Source: Phycisphaerae bacterium
GTDB taxonomy: Bacteria > Planctomycetota > Phycisphaerae > UBA1845 > UTPLA1
Length of the DNA stretch: 64,000 bases
Assembly (NCBI GenBank): GCA_023150615.1
Contig: JAKLKO010000010.1
Span: 81,847 to 145,846, forward strand
Direction of reading: 5' to 3'
This document shows positions 1 through 8,927 of this stretch, piece by piece. Within the stretch, counting starts at the first letter, position 1; the number at the start of each line of letters is the position of its first letter. A program made the position numbers and the translations under genes. Under the pieces are notes generated by a model that saw only the letters and a program-made list of their open reading frames with translations, searched no databases and had not been told where the DNA came from.

Positions 1-1
1 C

Positions 2-544
2 GACGTCGTCGATGGCTCGATGCTCGGCGGCGGAAACGGTTCGCGCGACGGCGATGGATCGGCCGTGCGCATCGTTCGATACGAACTCTCGGAATGCCGG
101 TCGCTCGAAGAGTTGATCCGCCGCTACGAGGCCGCCGGCTTGACGCTGGCCGACTTTTTCATGCGCCGCGAGGAACTGGTCACCGGCGAGTTGCCGCCGG
201 CCAAGTTCGTGCTCCTTCCGGGCGAAGGGCATGCACTCGAGCTGAACAACGCCTCCGAAATCGCCCACAGCGTGCGCGAGCTGGGTCGCCGCGGCATCGA
301 AATCAAGCGCTTCAAGGGCCTCGGCGAGATGAACTCCGACGAGCTGTGGGAGACGACGCTCGACCCGTCCCGGCGAAGCCTTCTCCGCGTCGTCATCTCC
401 GAGGACCCCGGCGATCCCGAGCAACTCGAGACCGACGCGCGCGAGGCCGATCGAATCTTCTCCATTCTCATGGGAGATAACGTCGGCTCGCGTCGCGAGT
501 TCATTGAGGCAAACGCCATTCACGTGAAAGACCTGGACGTCTGA
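2..544 (+). CDS. gyrB: DNA gyrase subunit B, C-terminal part (5' end outside window)
   Basis: This is the C-terminal 180 residues of the type IIA topoisomerase ATPase subunit, which with GyrA introduces negative supercoils. The open frame enters at base 2 from the left edge, so the start lies outside. The Toprim/tail signature is clear: [20 protein letters not shown], then [14 protein letters not shown] and REFIEANA, the usual GyrB ending. ParE is the alternative, but the RREFIEANA ending with a short acidic tail fits GyrB better. The next gene starts two bases after the stop, so the two are probably co-transcribed. Confidence 0.9.
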   Translation, partial: DVVDGSMLGGGNGSRDGDGSAVRIVRYELSECRSLEELIRRYEAAGLTLADFFMRREELVTGELPPAKFVLLPGEGHALELNNASEIAHSVRELGRRGIEIKRFKGLGEMNSDELWETTLDPSRRSLLRVVISEDPGDPEQLETDAREADRIFSILMGDNVGSRREFIEANAIHVKDLDV

Positions 545-546
545 TC

Positions 547-2337
547 ATGGCGTCCGACGCGCCGCCCCATCCGGCCGCCGGCCGGCGACGATTCCTCCGC
601 TATCTCGATCCCTCGCAGCACCCGCGGATTGCGCTCGCGGTGATCCTCCTCGGCGTGTATGGCGCATCACTGCGACAGCCGTTCATGGTGGATGACTACC
701 GCAACTTGCGGATGTTCCGCGCGTACGACGCGGGCCGATCCGCGCAGCTCGATCTGTACGAATTCGCCTACGATCGGTCGACGATCGCCGCCGAGCGACG
801 CGCCGGATTCCTGCCGTGGTGGGTCCGCGACGAATTGCGATTCCGCTTCTTCCGACCGCTGGCGGAATGGAGCCTGTGGCTCGACTGGAAGCTGTTCGGA
901 GACCACCCGCTCGGCTTTCGATTCGTCAACCTGGCGTTGTACTATATCGCCGTCTGCCTTCTGCCCGGGTTCTACGGACGATTCGCCGAGCCTCCGGTCG
1001 CCCGCTGGGCCGCGTTCCTGTTCGGCGTCGCCGGCAGCCACGCCGCGACCGTCATCTTCCCCGCGGCGCGCTGCGACCTGCTCGCACTCATCGCCGGAAT
1101 CCTCGCCGCGCACGCCATGGCGGCATTCCTCGCGCGCGGCCGGCCCCTGTGGCTGATCGGCGCGCTGGCATGTCTCGCGGCCGGCGTCTGCTCCAAGGAA
1201 TCGGCCGTCCCACTCGCGCTCATGCCGATCCCGATCTTTGTCGCGCTGCGGACTGCGGCCGCTGCGACCGTGCCGCGCGCGGGGCGTCGCGCGATCGTTG
1301 CGAGCGTTTGCTGCATCGCGTTGATCCTCGGGTTTGTCGGCTGGTACGTCACGAACGGTTACGGCAGCAATAGCTCGATGATGCTCGATCCGGCCGGTGC
1401 GACCGCCGATTACCTGCTCCGCGCGCCGTTCCGCGCGCTGCTTCTGCTTTCGAGCTGGCTGCTCCTCATGAACCCGATCATCCTCTACTTCCGCGAGACG
1501 TTTCAGCCGCTTCTGATTGTCTACGGAGTCATCGGCGCGGCGGCGCTGCTGCTTGTCGTGCGGAAGTTCCGGCGGCAACACCGCGGCGATCGTTCGGTCG
1601 CCGGCATGGCGCTGTGGGTACTCATGTTCCTTCCGCTCTTCGGCTGCAATCCGGCCGACAGCCGCATCCTCATGCTGCCATCCGTTGGTCTGTCGTTCCT
1701 CGCGGCGCGGTGGATTGCCGGCAACTTCATCGCCGGGCGCAACGTCGCGCTGCCTGTGCTGCTCTTTCTCGTCGGGAGCTTCGCCGGAACGGGCGTGACG
1801 ATCGGATCGATCGAGATGCTCGAGCGCGTCACGCGCTCGCAGTACGACGCGGCCGTCGCGGCATTTGGTCGGCCGGTCGAGCGCGGCGATTACGTCTTCG
1901 TCGTCAACATCCCGGTCGCGATGTGGGCCCTCTGGGCGCAGGACCGGCTCAACGAGCATCGCGGCAATGGCGACCTTCGCATCGCGGCGCTGACCGACGT
2001 CGCCGGCCCGCACATTCGCCGCGTCGGGCCGAGCATGCTCCGCATCTCTGCGGGCGACGAGGCCATTCTGAGCAGCTTCGTCGGGCGCATGGGCTCGGTC
2101 CGCGGCGCGGTGCCCGACGAGAACTGGGTCGCCGATTCGGACGAGTACACTGTCCGGCCGGTTCGCGTCGAGAATGGTCGCATCCGTGAGATCGAGGTCC
2201 GCTTCCGCCGCCCGATCGACAGCGAACACTATCGCTTCATCGAGCTGAGCTTCAGCGGCGAGGCGCGGGTCGTGCCCGTGTCGGAGTTTCGTGTGGAGCC
2301 GGCGAGCACTACGTCAACTCATCAAGCGAGCAAATGA
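547..2337 (+). CDS. GT-C-type multi-spanning membrane glycosyltransferase-like protein
   Basis: A 596-residue integral membrane protein with about ten hydrophobic segments across residues 25-420 and a soluble C-terminal domain after about 430. Near the end of the first membrane segment it has an acidic pair, D49-D50 in FMVDDYRN. This is the position of the catalytic acidic residues in GT-C glycosyltransferases that use lipid-linked sugars (PMT/ArnT/TMTC type). A conserved-looking FRPLAEWSLWLDW block follows. The substrate cannot be read from sequence. It follows gyrB by two bases, and its 3' end overlaps the convergent HAD gene by 29 bp. Confidence 0.6.
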   Translation: MASDAPPHPAAGRRRFLRYLDPSQHPRIALAVILLGVYGASLRQPFMVDDYRNLRMFRAYDAGRSAQLDLYEFAYDRSTIAAERRAGFLPWWVRDELRFRFFRPLAEWSLWLDWKLFGDHPLGFRFVNLALYYIAVCLLPGFYGRFAEPPVARWAAFLFGVAGSHAATVIFPAARCDLLALIAGILAAHAMAAFLARGRPLWLIGALACLAAGVCSKESAVPLALMPIPIFVALRTAAAATVPRAGRRAIVASVCCIALILGFVGWYVTNGYGSNSSMMLDPAGATADYLLRAPFRALLLLSSWLLLMNPIILYFRETFQPLLIVYGVIGAAALLLVVRKFRRQHRGDRSVAGMALWVLMFLPLFGCNPADSRILMLPSVGLSFLAARWIAGNFIAGRNVALPVLLFLVGSFAGTGVTIGSIEMLERVTRSQYDAAVAAFGRPVERGDYVFVVNIPVAMWALWAQDRLNEHRGNGDLRIAALTDVAGPHIRRVGPSMLRISAGDEAILSSFVGRMGSVRGAVPDENWVADSDEYTVRPVRVENGRIREIEVRFRRPIDSEHYRFIELSFSGEARVVPVSEFRVEPASTTSTHQASK

Positions 2338-2977
2338 CCGACTCCGGCCGGCCGTCGAGCGGCGCGGGCGCATCGACGTAGAGCGCCCCGGGACGCCGAA
2401 TCTGGATGGAACGCCAGCCGAGCCGGTTCGGCGCAACGAAGTCCTTGGCGGGGTTGTCGGCCACGTACGTGCAATCGCGCGGCGCTGCCCCGAGCACGTG
2501 CGACATTCGGACGAATGCCGCCGTATCGGGCTTCCAGTGCGCCGCGCCAAGTTCGTCGGTGAGCACGATCGCGTGTACGCGCGATTCCAGTCCCAGCGCG
2601 CGGACCTTGGCTCGCTGCGCCGCGGCGCGTCCATCAGACAGAACGCCCAGCCGCGCGGTAGCCGCCAGGCGTCGCAGCGCCCGGTCCGCGTCTTCGCAGA
2701 GCGAGATCGTCGGCCCGTGTTCGCGATAGCACGTGATCATCCGCGCGAGCAATGTTGCATCGCCCGACCGGCCGAGTTGCTCCAACAACGCGTTGAAAGT
2801 CGTCAGACGATTGCCGCGGTCGAACTCGGCGACGAGCCGCTCGCGGATCAGGTCCGCCGGCCCCAGGTCGTCAGCCAGCGCGGCGGCCACCGCGCGAAAC
2901 CCGCTGAAGACATAATCGCGTTCGAGGTAGAGCGTGTCGTCGAGATCAAAGACGATGGCGCGGGCCGTACCGCTCAT
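2309..2977 (-). CDS. HAD-superfamily phosphatase
   Basis: A 222-residue haloacid-dehalogenase-like hydrolase. Motif I is FDLDDTLY at residues 10-17, with the nucleophile and acid Asp pair. Motif II is in LGVLSDG, and the ending contains CTYVADNPAKDF, the metal-binding motif IV of subfamily I enzymes. A helical cap lies between motifs I and II. It starts in a 4-bp overlap (ATGA) with the upstream ATP-grasp gene, so the two are translationally coupled. HAD plus ATP-grasp pairs are common in envelope-sugar clusters, where the HAD enzyme may remove a phosphate from the product or precursor. The exact substrate is unknown. Confidence 0.75.
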   Translation of the reverse strand: MSGTARAIVFDLDDTLYLERDYVFSGFRAVAAALADDLGPADLIRERLVAEFDRGNRLTTFNALLEQLGRSGDATLLARMITCYREHGPTISLCEDADRALRRLAATARLGVLSDGRAAAQRAKVRALGLESRVHAIVLTDELGAAHWKPDTAAFVRMSHVLGAAPRDCTYVADNPAKDFVAPNRLGWRSIQIRRPGALYVDAPAPLDGRPESVICSLDELT

Positions 2978-4065
2978 CGCCGTCTCCGCTTCGCGCGCGA
3001 ACGCGTCGCGCGGCGCGCGCCGCCCGCGGTCCGCGACAACGGCACCGTCGGCAGGCGCCTGACGAAGACCGAACGGTCATAGCGCAGCATGTACATGCCG
3101 TTGCGGACCGCGCTCTCGCCGATCGGCGCGCTGCGGCCGGACAGCTCCCGCAGGATCCAGTACGGAAAATCGGCGCCCGCCTCAATTGCCAGCGGGATGC
3201 CGCCACCGACTCGCGGGTTGATCTCGATAACGCGAATACGGCCATCCTTCGATCGAATGCACTGAATCGTGATGACGCCGACGCACTCGCGAAGCGACTC
3301 GACGACGCGCCGCCCGACGGCGCGGATCGCGCGGTCCATCACGACGACGCCTTTGCTCACCTCGCCCGAACGGACCTCGAGCCGCAAACGCGGGACGACG
3401 CATCGCGGACGCCCGTCGAAGCCCGCGTACGCATCGAGTGTGAACTCCTCGCCGCGCACCACTTCCTGCACGATCGGATCCGTAATCGTCCGCGCCATGA
3501 CCCGGACGGCCTCGGCATCGCGACAGATGAAGTGCCCGCGCGCCGCGCTGCCCGCGCGCGGCTTCATGTACAGCGGGTACTTCAGCCGCCGGCCCCGGAG
3601 TACGTCTGGGGCGCCCCACGTCGCCGGGGAATCGATGGCCGACAGCAGTAAATGATGGTATGCCAACAACTTATCGCGACAGATCGCGACGACGCGCGGA
3701 CTGGAAATTAGTGCGGTGCACCCCGCTTCGGCGAAGCGCTGCCGGGCCATTGCCAATTGCAGCAGCTCCGAATCGATCAGCGGCACGAGCACATGAATCC
3801 CGTACCGTCGCGTCAGTCCCACCAGCGTGTCGATGTAGCCAGGATCGTTGATGTCCGGAGTCAGGCGGGCGCGATCCACCAGGTGCATTCCCGGCGCGAT
3901 CCAGCTCCGGTCCGTTCCCCATGCCTCGACGGTCCGGCCGAGCCGCTGGCCCGCGCGGCGGAACGCCTCGATCAGTTCCACGCGTCGCCCCACGCAGCTA
4001 AACAGGACTCGGATCGGTCCGCGCGGCGGGAGTTTCACGGGGAATGGAGCGGTCTCAGGACGCAT
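2974..4065 (-). CDS. ATP-grasp ligase (carbamoyl-phosphate-synthase-like)
   Basis: A 363-residue ATP-grasp protein. An N-terminal Rossmann-like pre-ATP domain opens with IRVLFSCVGRR. A central lysine region (YPLYMKPRAGSAARG) resembles the nucleotide-binding loop, and VIEINPRVGGG is the Mg-ATP-binding motif. The family ligates a carboxylate to an amine through an acyl phosphate. The pairing with a HAD phosphatase and the NeuD-like neighbour suggest modification of a surface sugar or small metabolite, but this is inference. The frame stays open to a TTG at 4104. ATG 4065 is preferred because the conserved domain begins about 17 residues later. Neither start has a convincing ribosome-binding site. 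The C-terminus is Arg-rich. Confidence 0.7.
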   Translation of the reverse strand: MRPETAPFPVKLPPRGPIRVLFSCVGRRVELIEAFRRAGQRLGRTVEAWGTDRSWIAPGMHLVDRARLTPDINDPGYIDTLVGLTRRYGIHVLVPLIDSELLQLAMARQRFAEAGCTALISSPRVVAICRDKLLAYHHLLLSAIDSPATWGAPDVLRGRRLKYPLYMKPRAGSAARGHFICRDAEAVRVMARTITDPIVQEVVRGEEFTLDAYAGFDGRPRCVVPRLRLEVRSGEVSKGVVVMDRAIRAVGRRVVESLRECVGVITIQCIRSKDGRIRVIEINPRVGGGIPLAIEAGADFPYWILRELSGRSAPIGESAVRNGMYMLRYDRSVFVRRLPTVPLSRTAGGARRATRSRAKRRRR

Positions 4066-4094
4066 CGACGGCTTCGCTCGTGAGGTCGCGTGAG

Positions 4095-4121
4095 ATTGTC
4101 CCAAACGAATCGACGCGTCAA
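4095..4121 (-). promoter_or_regulatory. Possible promoter of the ATP-grasp/HAD pair
   Basis: Read on the minus strand, TTGACG and GACAAT are separated by 15 bases and lie just upstream of the ATP-grasp start. The -35 is a 5/6 match and the -10 a 4/6 match, but the spacer is short, so this is weak support. Confidence 0.3.
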
Positions 4122-4127
4122 GGCGGC

Positions 4128-4841
4128 CTAACGCGTGCCCGCCGGCTGGTACATCGGGTCGCGCGGATCATCGTGCGTCATCAGCAGCGTTTCGAATTCG
4201 CTCGCGGACGGTGCCGCTTTCGACTCGCGGGCCGGTACTCCGACCACCGTACTCATCGGGTGCACGTCGCGGATCACGACCGCTCCCGCGCCCACCACCG
4301 CGTCGAAGCCGATTCGGACGCCCTGGATGACCGTCGCGCCGATGCCGACGAACGCCCCCGATTCGACCGTCACGTGACCGGCGAGCCTCACGCCGGGACA
4401 GATGTGCACCGCCGTGCCGATCATCGACTCGTGGTCGATGATGCAGCCCGTGTTCAGAATGACCGAGTCGCCGATCTGCACGTGCGCGCAGACGACCGCG
4501 CCCGCCGCGACGACCGCGTTGCGGCCCAGCCGCGCCGTGCGAGCGATCTGTGCCGATGGATGCACGGCCGATGCCAGCTCCAGACCGGCCGTCTCGACGA
4601 TCGTCGAATACGCGCGTCGCACGCCGTTGTCGCCGATGGCGACGACGGCTCCGCTCACACCCTTGGTCTTCAGCTCGTTCAGCAGATGGTGGTCGCCGAG
4701 GACCGCGACGCCGTCGACCCGCCGGCCGTGCAGCGTGGCGTTCGCATCCAGGAACCCGACGACGTGGTGCTCGCCGGCAGCATGGAGGATGTCGAGGACG
4801 ACGCGTCCGTGTCCGCCGGCTCCGATAATGACGATGTTCAT
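4128..4841 (-). CDS. NeuD/PglD-family sugar acyltransferase
   Basis: A 237-residue protein with an N-terminal nucleotide-binding-like fold (MNIVIIGAGGHGRVVLDIL) and a C-terminal left-handed beta-helix of hexapeptide repeats from about residue 95. Repeats include LGRNAVVAAGAVVCAHVQIG and a likely catalytic His in NTGCIIDHESMIG. This is the architecture of NeuD (sialic acid O-acetyltransferase) and PglD/PerB (amino-sugar N-acetyltransferase). It probably acylates a nucleotide-activated sugar for the surface polysaccharide. The frame extends far upstream without a stop, but the domain begins exactly at ATG 4841, so the longer frame is rejected. It is divergent from the export cluster. Confidence 0.8.
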   Translation of the reverse strand: MNIVIIGAGGHGRVVLDILHAAGEHHVVGFLDANATLHGRRVDGVAVLGDHHLLNELKTKGVSGAVVAIGDNGVRRAYSTIVETAGLELASAVHPSAQIARTARLGRNAVVAAGAVVCAHVQIGDSVILNTGCIIDHESMIGTAVHICPGVRLAGHVTVESGAFVGIGATVIQGVRIGFDAVVGAGAVVIRDVHPMSTVVGVPARESKAAPSASEFETLLMTHDDPRDPMYQPAGTR

Positions 4842-5148
4842 GGGCGGGATCCTGTTGCGGCGCCGCTGGCGCGCGGCCGAGAGGAAGTATCGGTTCACTT
4901 GGAATGGCCGCTGAACTCTCCCGGACGCGAATCCCGGTACGACGATGCAACGTGCACGACTTTGCGCGATCCGCGTCGCGCCGCCGTGCGTACCAGCATT
5001 GGCAGCGGCGGCGCGAAATTGCGACGCGCGAGTCCTGCGCGATCCGCGCCCGGACGACGCGCAAATCACGCCGATCCATGCCGCAGGGAGCGAACGTGGC
5101 GCGCGGCGCAACACCCCGCTGCGACGACCACTTAGCGATCCCGTTTTC

Positions 5149-5178
5149 TTGCAAGACCTCGAACGCGCTGCCGATATT
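5149..5178 (+). promoter_or_regulatory. Possible promoter of the polysaccharide-export/exosortase operon
   Basis: TTGCAA and GATATT are separated by 18 bases in the 405-bp divergent gap 4842-5246, about 70 bases before the export lipoprotein start. The -35 is a 4/6 match and the -10 also 4/6. Nothing else recognisable was seen in the gap. Confidence 0.25.
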
Positions 5179-5246
5179 ACCGGCACGATTCGCCGGGCCT
5201 GCCGCCAGACGGCTGGGCCGCGCGAACCGGTGAGGGTTGGACTCCG

Positions 5247-7058
5247 GTGGCTCATCGCAGTTCGAACGATCGACGAGACCGCGCCTCCCGCGTCGCTGCC
5301 TGTCTTGCGCTGGCCGCGCTCGGAACGCTGCCGGCCGGATGTGAACGCGCCTGGCGCAACGGACTGATTGACCCGACGCAGGTCGGCCGGTTTGATCCCA
5401 AGCCCGTTCGGAACGAGATTCGAAGGACTCTCGGCCCACTCGACGAGCCCTCTGGAATCCCGGGTGCGGTCGAGCCGACGCGCGAGGACCTCATCGCCAC
5501 ATATGAAGAGCCGCCGCTCCAGCGCGGCGACGTCATCGATCTGTCGGTTTTCGAGCTGCTCCAGCCCGGCCTGGCGACCGACATCCGCCGGCAAGTCAAC
5601 GAGGTCGGCTATATCACCCTTCCCGTGCTCGGCGCGATCAAGGTCACCGGCCTGACGCCGCGGCAGCTCGAACTGGAGCTGATCAACCAGTTGCAATCGC
5701 AGGATATCCTGCGCAACCCCGAGGTCTCCGTCACGGTCGTTGTCTCGCAGGCCAAACGCTTCTCTGTCGTTGGAAACGTCAATCGCCCCGGCGAGTATCC
5801 GATCCCGCGAGCGGACTACCGCCTGCTCGAAGTGATCGGCGCGATCGGCCCGCTCTCCGCGCTGCAAGAAAACGTCTACGTCATGCGCGGCGGACTTCCC
5901 GCGGGGCAGACCCCGCCCGGCGTCGAAGAGACGTTCCGACGACCGGCGGCTGCGCCAACGGGCGAATCAGCGCCGCCGGAGTCGCAGCCGCCGCCCGCCG
6001 CGCCGGATGATCCGTTCGCGCCCGAGGACGCACCCATCGCGCCATCGCTCGGAGACATCACGTCGCGCGGACCGGCTCCCAGTTCGGACGGCATGGCGCT
6101 GCTCCAAGCGGATGATCGCGCCCCCCCCGCGTCGGGCGGAGCCCCTGCGCCGTCAAGTGACACACAGCCCTCACCCCCCGTGACCACCGGCGCGTCGATG
6201 CTCGATCCGGTGGAGGACCTGAATGCCGCATCCGGCGCGCCGCCCTCGGAGTCGCGCCCCGGTGCCCCTCCGACGAATCTGCCGTCGCACACCGACTTCC
6301 TCGAGGTCCTCGAGCAGCCGCCGACCAAGATCCCGGAGCTCGAATCTCTCACGAGCCGAAAGGCCCCCGCCAGCAAGTTCATCTTTCTGAACGGCGACTG
6401 GGTCGAAGTCACCGAGACCGCGCCAGCCGCCACCGCCGAAGGCGCGCCAGCTCCGGCTGGACCGGGCGATACGACGACCGCCAGCAAGCCGCAATCCATC
6501 GACTGGGAGGCCCTCGGCGAAGCGGAAACGCCGCTGCGGGTCATCGAAATCCCGGTCGAGAAGCTCATGAACGGCGAGATGCGATACAATATCGTCGTCC
6601 GCTCCAACGACATCATCAACGTGCCGGCGGGCGTGACCGGCGAGTACTACATCACCGGCCATGTGTCGCGCCCCGGCGCCTATGCCTTGGGCGGGCGTGA
6701 GGTTACAGTGAAGGAGGCGATCGCCTCCGCGGGCGGCTTCAGCCTTCTGGCCTGGCCGTCGCGATGCGAGATCGTCCGCCGGATTGCCGGCGATCAGGAG
6801 GAGATTCGCTCGATCAATCTGGATAAAATCTTCTCCGGCGAAGAACCTGACTTCTTCGTTCGGGCAAACGACATCATTAATGTCGGAACGACCGCCGTGG
6901 CGCCGTTCTTGGCGACCGTTCGAAACGCCTTTCGCATGAGCTACGGCTTCGGATTCGTTTACGACCGGAACTATGCGGACGAGGACACGTTCTTTGCGGA
7001 AGAAGCCCTGCGATCACGTCGGCGCGCAGAACGAATCCAGCGGGGCTTCCCGCCTTGA
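5247..7058 (+). CDS. Wza/BexD-type polysaccharide export outer-membrane lipoprotein
   Basis: A 603-residue protein starting at GTG (no other usual start lies before the signal). A lipoprotein signal ends in the lipobox LPAGC with Cys32. A Poly_export domain follows (PPLQRGDVIDLSVFELLQPG through VTVVVSQAKRFSVVGNV, about residues 85-180), then a first SLBB-like segment. A roughly 170-residue Pro/Ala/Ser-rich linker (about 220-390) precedes a second SLBB region (YYITGHVSRPGAYALGGREV, about 470-545). The family forms the outer-membrane channel for capsule or exopolysaccharide. The long low-complexity linker between SLBB domains is unusual for Wza. It leads a cluster with exosortase, EpsI, TPR and Wzc genes. 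Confidence 0.85.
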   Translation: MAHRSSNDRRDRASRVAACLALAALGTLPAGCERAWRNGLIDPTQVGRFDPKPVRNEIRRTLGPLDEPSGIPGAVEPTREDLIATYEEPPLQRGDVIDLSVFELLQPGLATDIRRQVNEVGYITLPVLGAIKVTGLTPRQLELELINQLQSQDILRNPEVSVTVVVSQAKRFSVVGNVNRPGEYPIPRADYRLLEVIGAIGPLSALQENVYVMRGGLPAGQTPPGVEETFRRPAAAPTGESAPPESQPPPAAPDDPFAPEDAPIAPSLGDITSRGPAPSSDGMALLQADDRAPPASGGAPAPSSDTQPSPPVTTGASMLDPVEDLNAASGAPPSESRPGAPPTNLPSHTDFLEVLEQPPTKIPELESLTSRKAPASKFIFLNGDWVEVTETAPAATAEGAPAPAGPGDTTTASKPQSIDWEALGEAETPLRVIEIPVEKLMNGEMRYNIVVRSNDIINVPAGVTGEYYITGHVSRPGAYALGGREVTVKEAIASAGGFSLLAWPSRCEIVRRIAGDQEEIRSINLDKIFSGEEPDFFVRANDIINVGTTAVAPFLATVRNAFRMSYGFGFVYDRNYADEDTFFAEEALRSRRRAERIQRGFPP

Positions 7059-7112
7059 TGGCCGCGTCCGCCGCTGCGGGCGGCTGGCCCGGGTGCGACA
7101 GGATTTGATCGC

Positions 7113-8117
7113 ATGACGCCGCCCCACGCCCAACCCGCTCAAGCTCTTTCCACCGAACCGCAACCGCCGCGCGGCAGTGATGCGCCCGCGGGCGTGCCGC
7201 GCTCGCGACGCGCGGCGCCGGTGACTGTTTCGGAGCTCTTCGGCCGGTTCGGGCTGACCAAGGCCGCTGCCCTCATTGCGGCCATGCTCTGGTTCTACTG
7301 GGACCACTGTCTGCGCCTGGTCCGCTTCTGGAGCGAAGACCCGGACTGGTCGCACGGCTTCCTCATCCCCGTCTTCAGCGCCTACTTCGTCTGGTCCAAG
7401 CGCGACGCACTTGCGCGGGAACCGATGCGCACGAACTGGCTCGGCCTGCCGCTGCTCATCTTCGCGATTGCAGCGTACTTCTGGTCCGTTCGCGCAAAGT
7501 TTGGCTACCCGCAGGCCCTGACCATCGTCATCGCCGTCGCCGGCATCGTGCTGCTGATGTGCGGCTGGCGCGTTCTGAAGATCACCGGCTTCGCGATCGC
7601 CTTCCTCGTGCTGGCGCTGCCGCCGCCGGTGCGGATGTACCGCGACTTCACCCAGCCGCTGCAGCAGTTCGCCGCCGCCGTCGCCGAACTCGTGCTCAAT
7701 TTCCTGCCCGGCGTCATCGTCGAGCGCAGCGGGATCAACCTCGCGTACGAACGCGTGACGGGCGAGTTCGGCTCGTTCACGGTCGCCGGCGCATGCAGCG
7801 GCATGCGCTCGCTCATGGCCTTCGTCGCGCTCGGGCTGGCGATGGCCTACTTCGCGCCGCGGCCGGTCTGGCATCGCGTCATCATCGCCCTCGTCGTCGT
7901 CCCGGTGGCCGTCTTCTGCAACATCATTCGCGTCGTCGTAACAGGGACATTCCAGATATACGAATACGGGAACCTCGCCGCCGGAACGCCGCACACCGTC
8001 CTCGGCCTCGCGACCTTCGCCCTGGGCTTTGCGATCTACTTTGGAATCCTGTACGTTTTAGACCATCTCTACGAGGATGCCGGGGACGAGACGCTTCCGG
8101 CAGGTGCGAACCCATGA
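7113..8117 (+). CDS. Exosortase (EpsH family transpeptidase)
   Basis: A 334-residue polytopic membrane protein with about eight hydrophobic segments after a Pro-rich cytosolic N-terminus. The three exosortase catalytic positions are present: Cys228 in ACSGMRS, Arg273 in NIIRVV and His294 in TPHTVLG. The family signature DWSHGFLIP lies near residue 90. Exosortases cut and re-anchor secreted proteins bearing a PEP-CTERM tail. Three such substrates are encoded in this window (24.5, 40.3 and 41.2 kb). An AGGA ribosome-binding site lies 9 bases before the ATG. The stop overlaps the next start (ATGA), so it is coupled to the EpsI-like partner. The xrt subtype was not assigned. Confidence 0.92.
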   Translation: MTPPHAQPAQALSTEPQPPRGSDAPAGVPRSRRAAPVTVSELFGRFGLTKAAALIAAMLWFYWDHCLRLVRFWSEDPDWSHGFLIPVFSAYFVWSKRDALAREPMRTNWLGLPLLIFAIAAYFWSVRAKFGYPQALTIVIAVAGIVLLMCGWRVLKITGFAIAFLVLALPPPVRMYRDFTQPLQQFAAAVAELVLNFLPGVIVERSGINLAYERVTGEFGSFTVAGACSGMRSLMAFVALGLAMAYFAPRPVWHRVIIALVVVPVAVFCNIIRVVVTGTFQIYEYGNLAAGTPHTVLGLATFALGFAIYFGILYVLDHLYEDAGDETLPAGANP

Positions 8118-8887
8118 CGCCCAACCCATCCGAGTTGCGGCCGGCGACGGGCCGTCCATTGCTCGAACCAGCCTTCATCGCCGCCCTGCTGGTCATCCTG
8201 GCCGCCGGGGCGGGCCTTCGGTACGCGAAAGCGACCGGGTCATTACAGATTCTGAAGCGTCCAGCCCCCCTCTTGAAGCAGTTATCGGACCTTTCACCGG
8301 ACGTCCTTGCCCCCTACATCCTGCGCGATTCCGCCCGCCTCCCGGAGGAAACCGAACAGGAACTCGGCACCAAGGCGTATATCCAATGGACGCTGGAGAA
8401 CCCGCAGGCACCTGAAGAGTCGTGGGAGCGCCGGCTCAACGTCTTCGCGACGTACTACACCGGCAACCCGGACCAGGTTCCCCACGTCCCGGAGGAGTGC
8501 TATCAACAAGGCGCGTTCGGAATCCTCACCGACGACTACATGGAGTTCAAGCTCGGCGCGATCCGCGGTGACGTGCCGATCCGCCGGCTGGCATTCCGGC
8601 CGCCGTCCACGCGCGCTGCGGGCGTCTGCGTCTACTACACATTCGCCGTCAATGGCGACTTCTACGCGCACCGAAACGCCGTCCGGCTCCGCATGGCCGA
8701 TCCGCGCGAACGCTACTTGTACTACTGCAAGATTGAATTGGCATTCTTCCGCCAGAAGGGCGCCGGGACCACGCCCGAGATGGACCGCGCCGCGGAACGC
8801 ATCATGGGACAGCTTCTGCCGGAGCTGATCCGGAACCATTTGCCTGACACGGCCGCGCTGGAGAAGGCGGCCGCCAACGCATCCTGA
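8114..8887 (+). CDS. EpsI-like exosortase-associated protein (DUF3485 type)
   Basis: A 257-residue protein with one N-terminal membrane anchor (PAFIAALLVILAAGAGLRYA) and a soluble periplasmic domain. It follows the exosortase with a 4-bp start/stop overlap, the usual position and coupling for EpsI. The motif HVPEECYQQGAFGIL around residues 122-136 corresponds to the HxPxxCx6G region of the family. EpsI-type proteins accompany or are fused to exosortases in EPS gene clusters and are thought to assist sorting. Their biochemical role is unproven. Confidence 0.82.
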   Translation: MTPNPSELRPATGRPLLEPAFIAALLVILAAGAGLRYAKATGSLQILKRPAPLLKQLSDLSPDVLAPYILRDSARLPEETEQELGTKAYIQWTLENPQAPEESWERRLNVFATYYTGNPDQVPHVPEECYQQGAFGILTDDYMEFKLGAIRGDVPIRRLAFRPPSTRAAGVCVYYTFAVNGDFYAHRNAVRLRMADPRERYLYYCKIELAFFRQKGAGTTPEMDRAAERIMGQLLPELIRNHLPDTAALEKAAANAS

Positions 8888-8927
8888 CATGGACCTTCAA
8901 CCCGTCGCTCGACGCTGAGGTGCCGGC

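Noticed and set aside
4842..5867. N-terminal extension of the NeuD/PglD frame on the minus strand
   Set aside because: The conserved domain starts exactly at ATG 4841. The extension overlaps the export lipoprotein gene and has no recognisable sequence.
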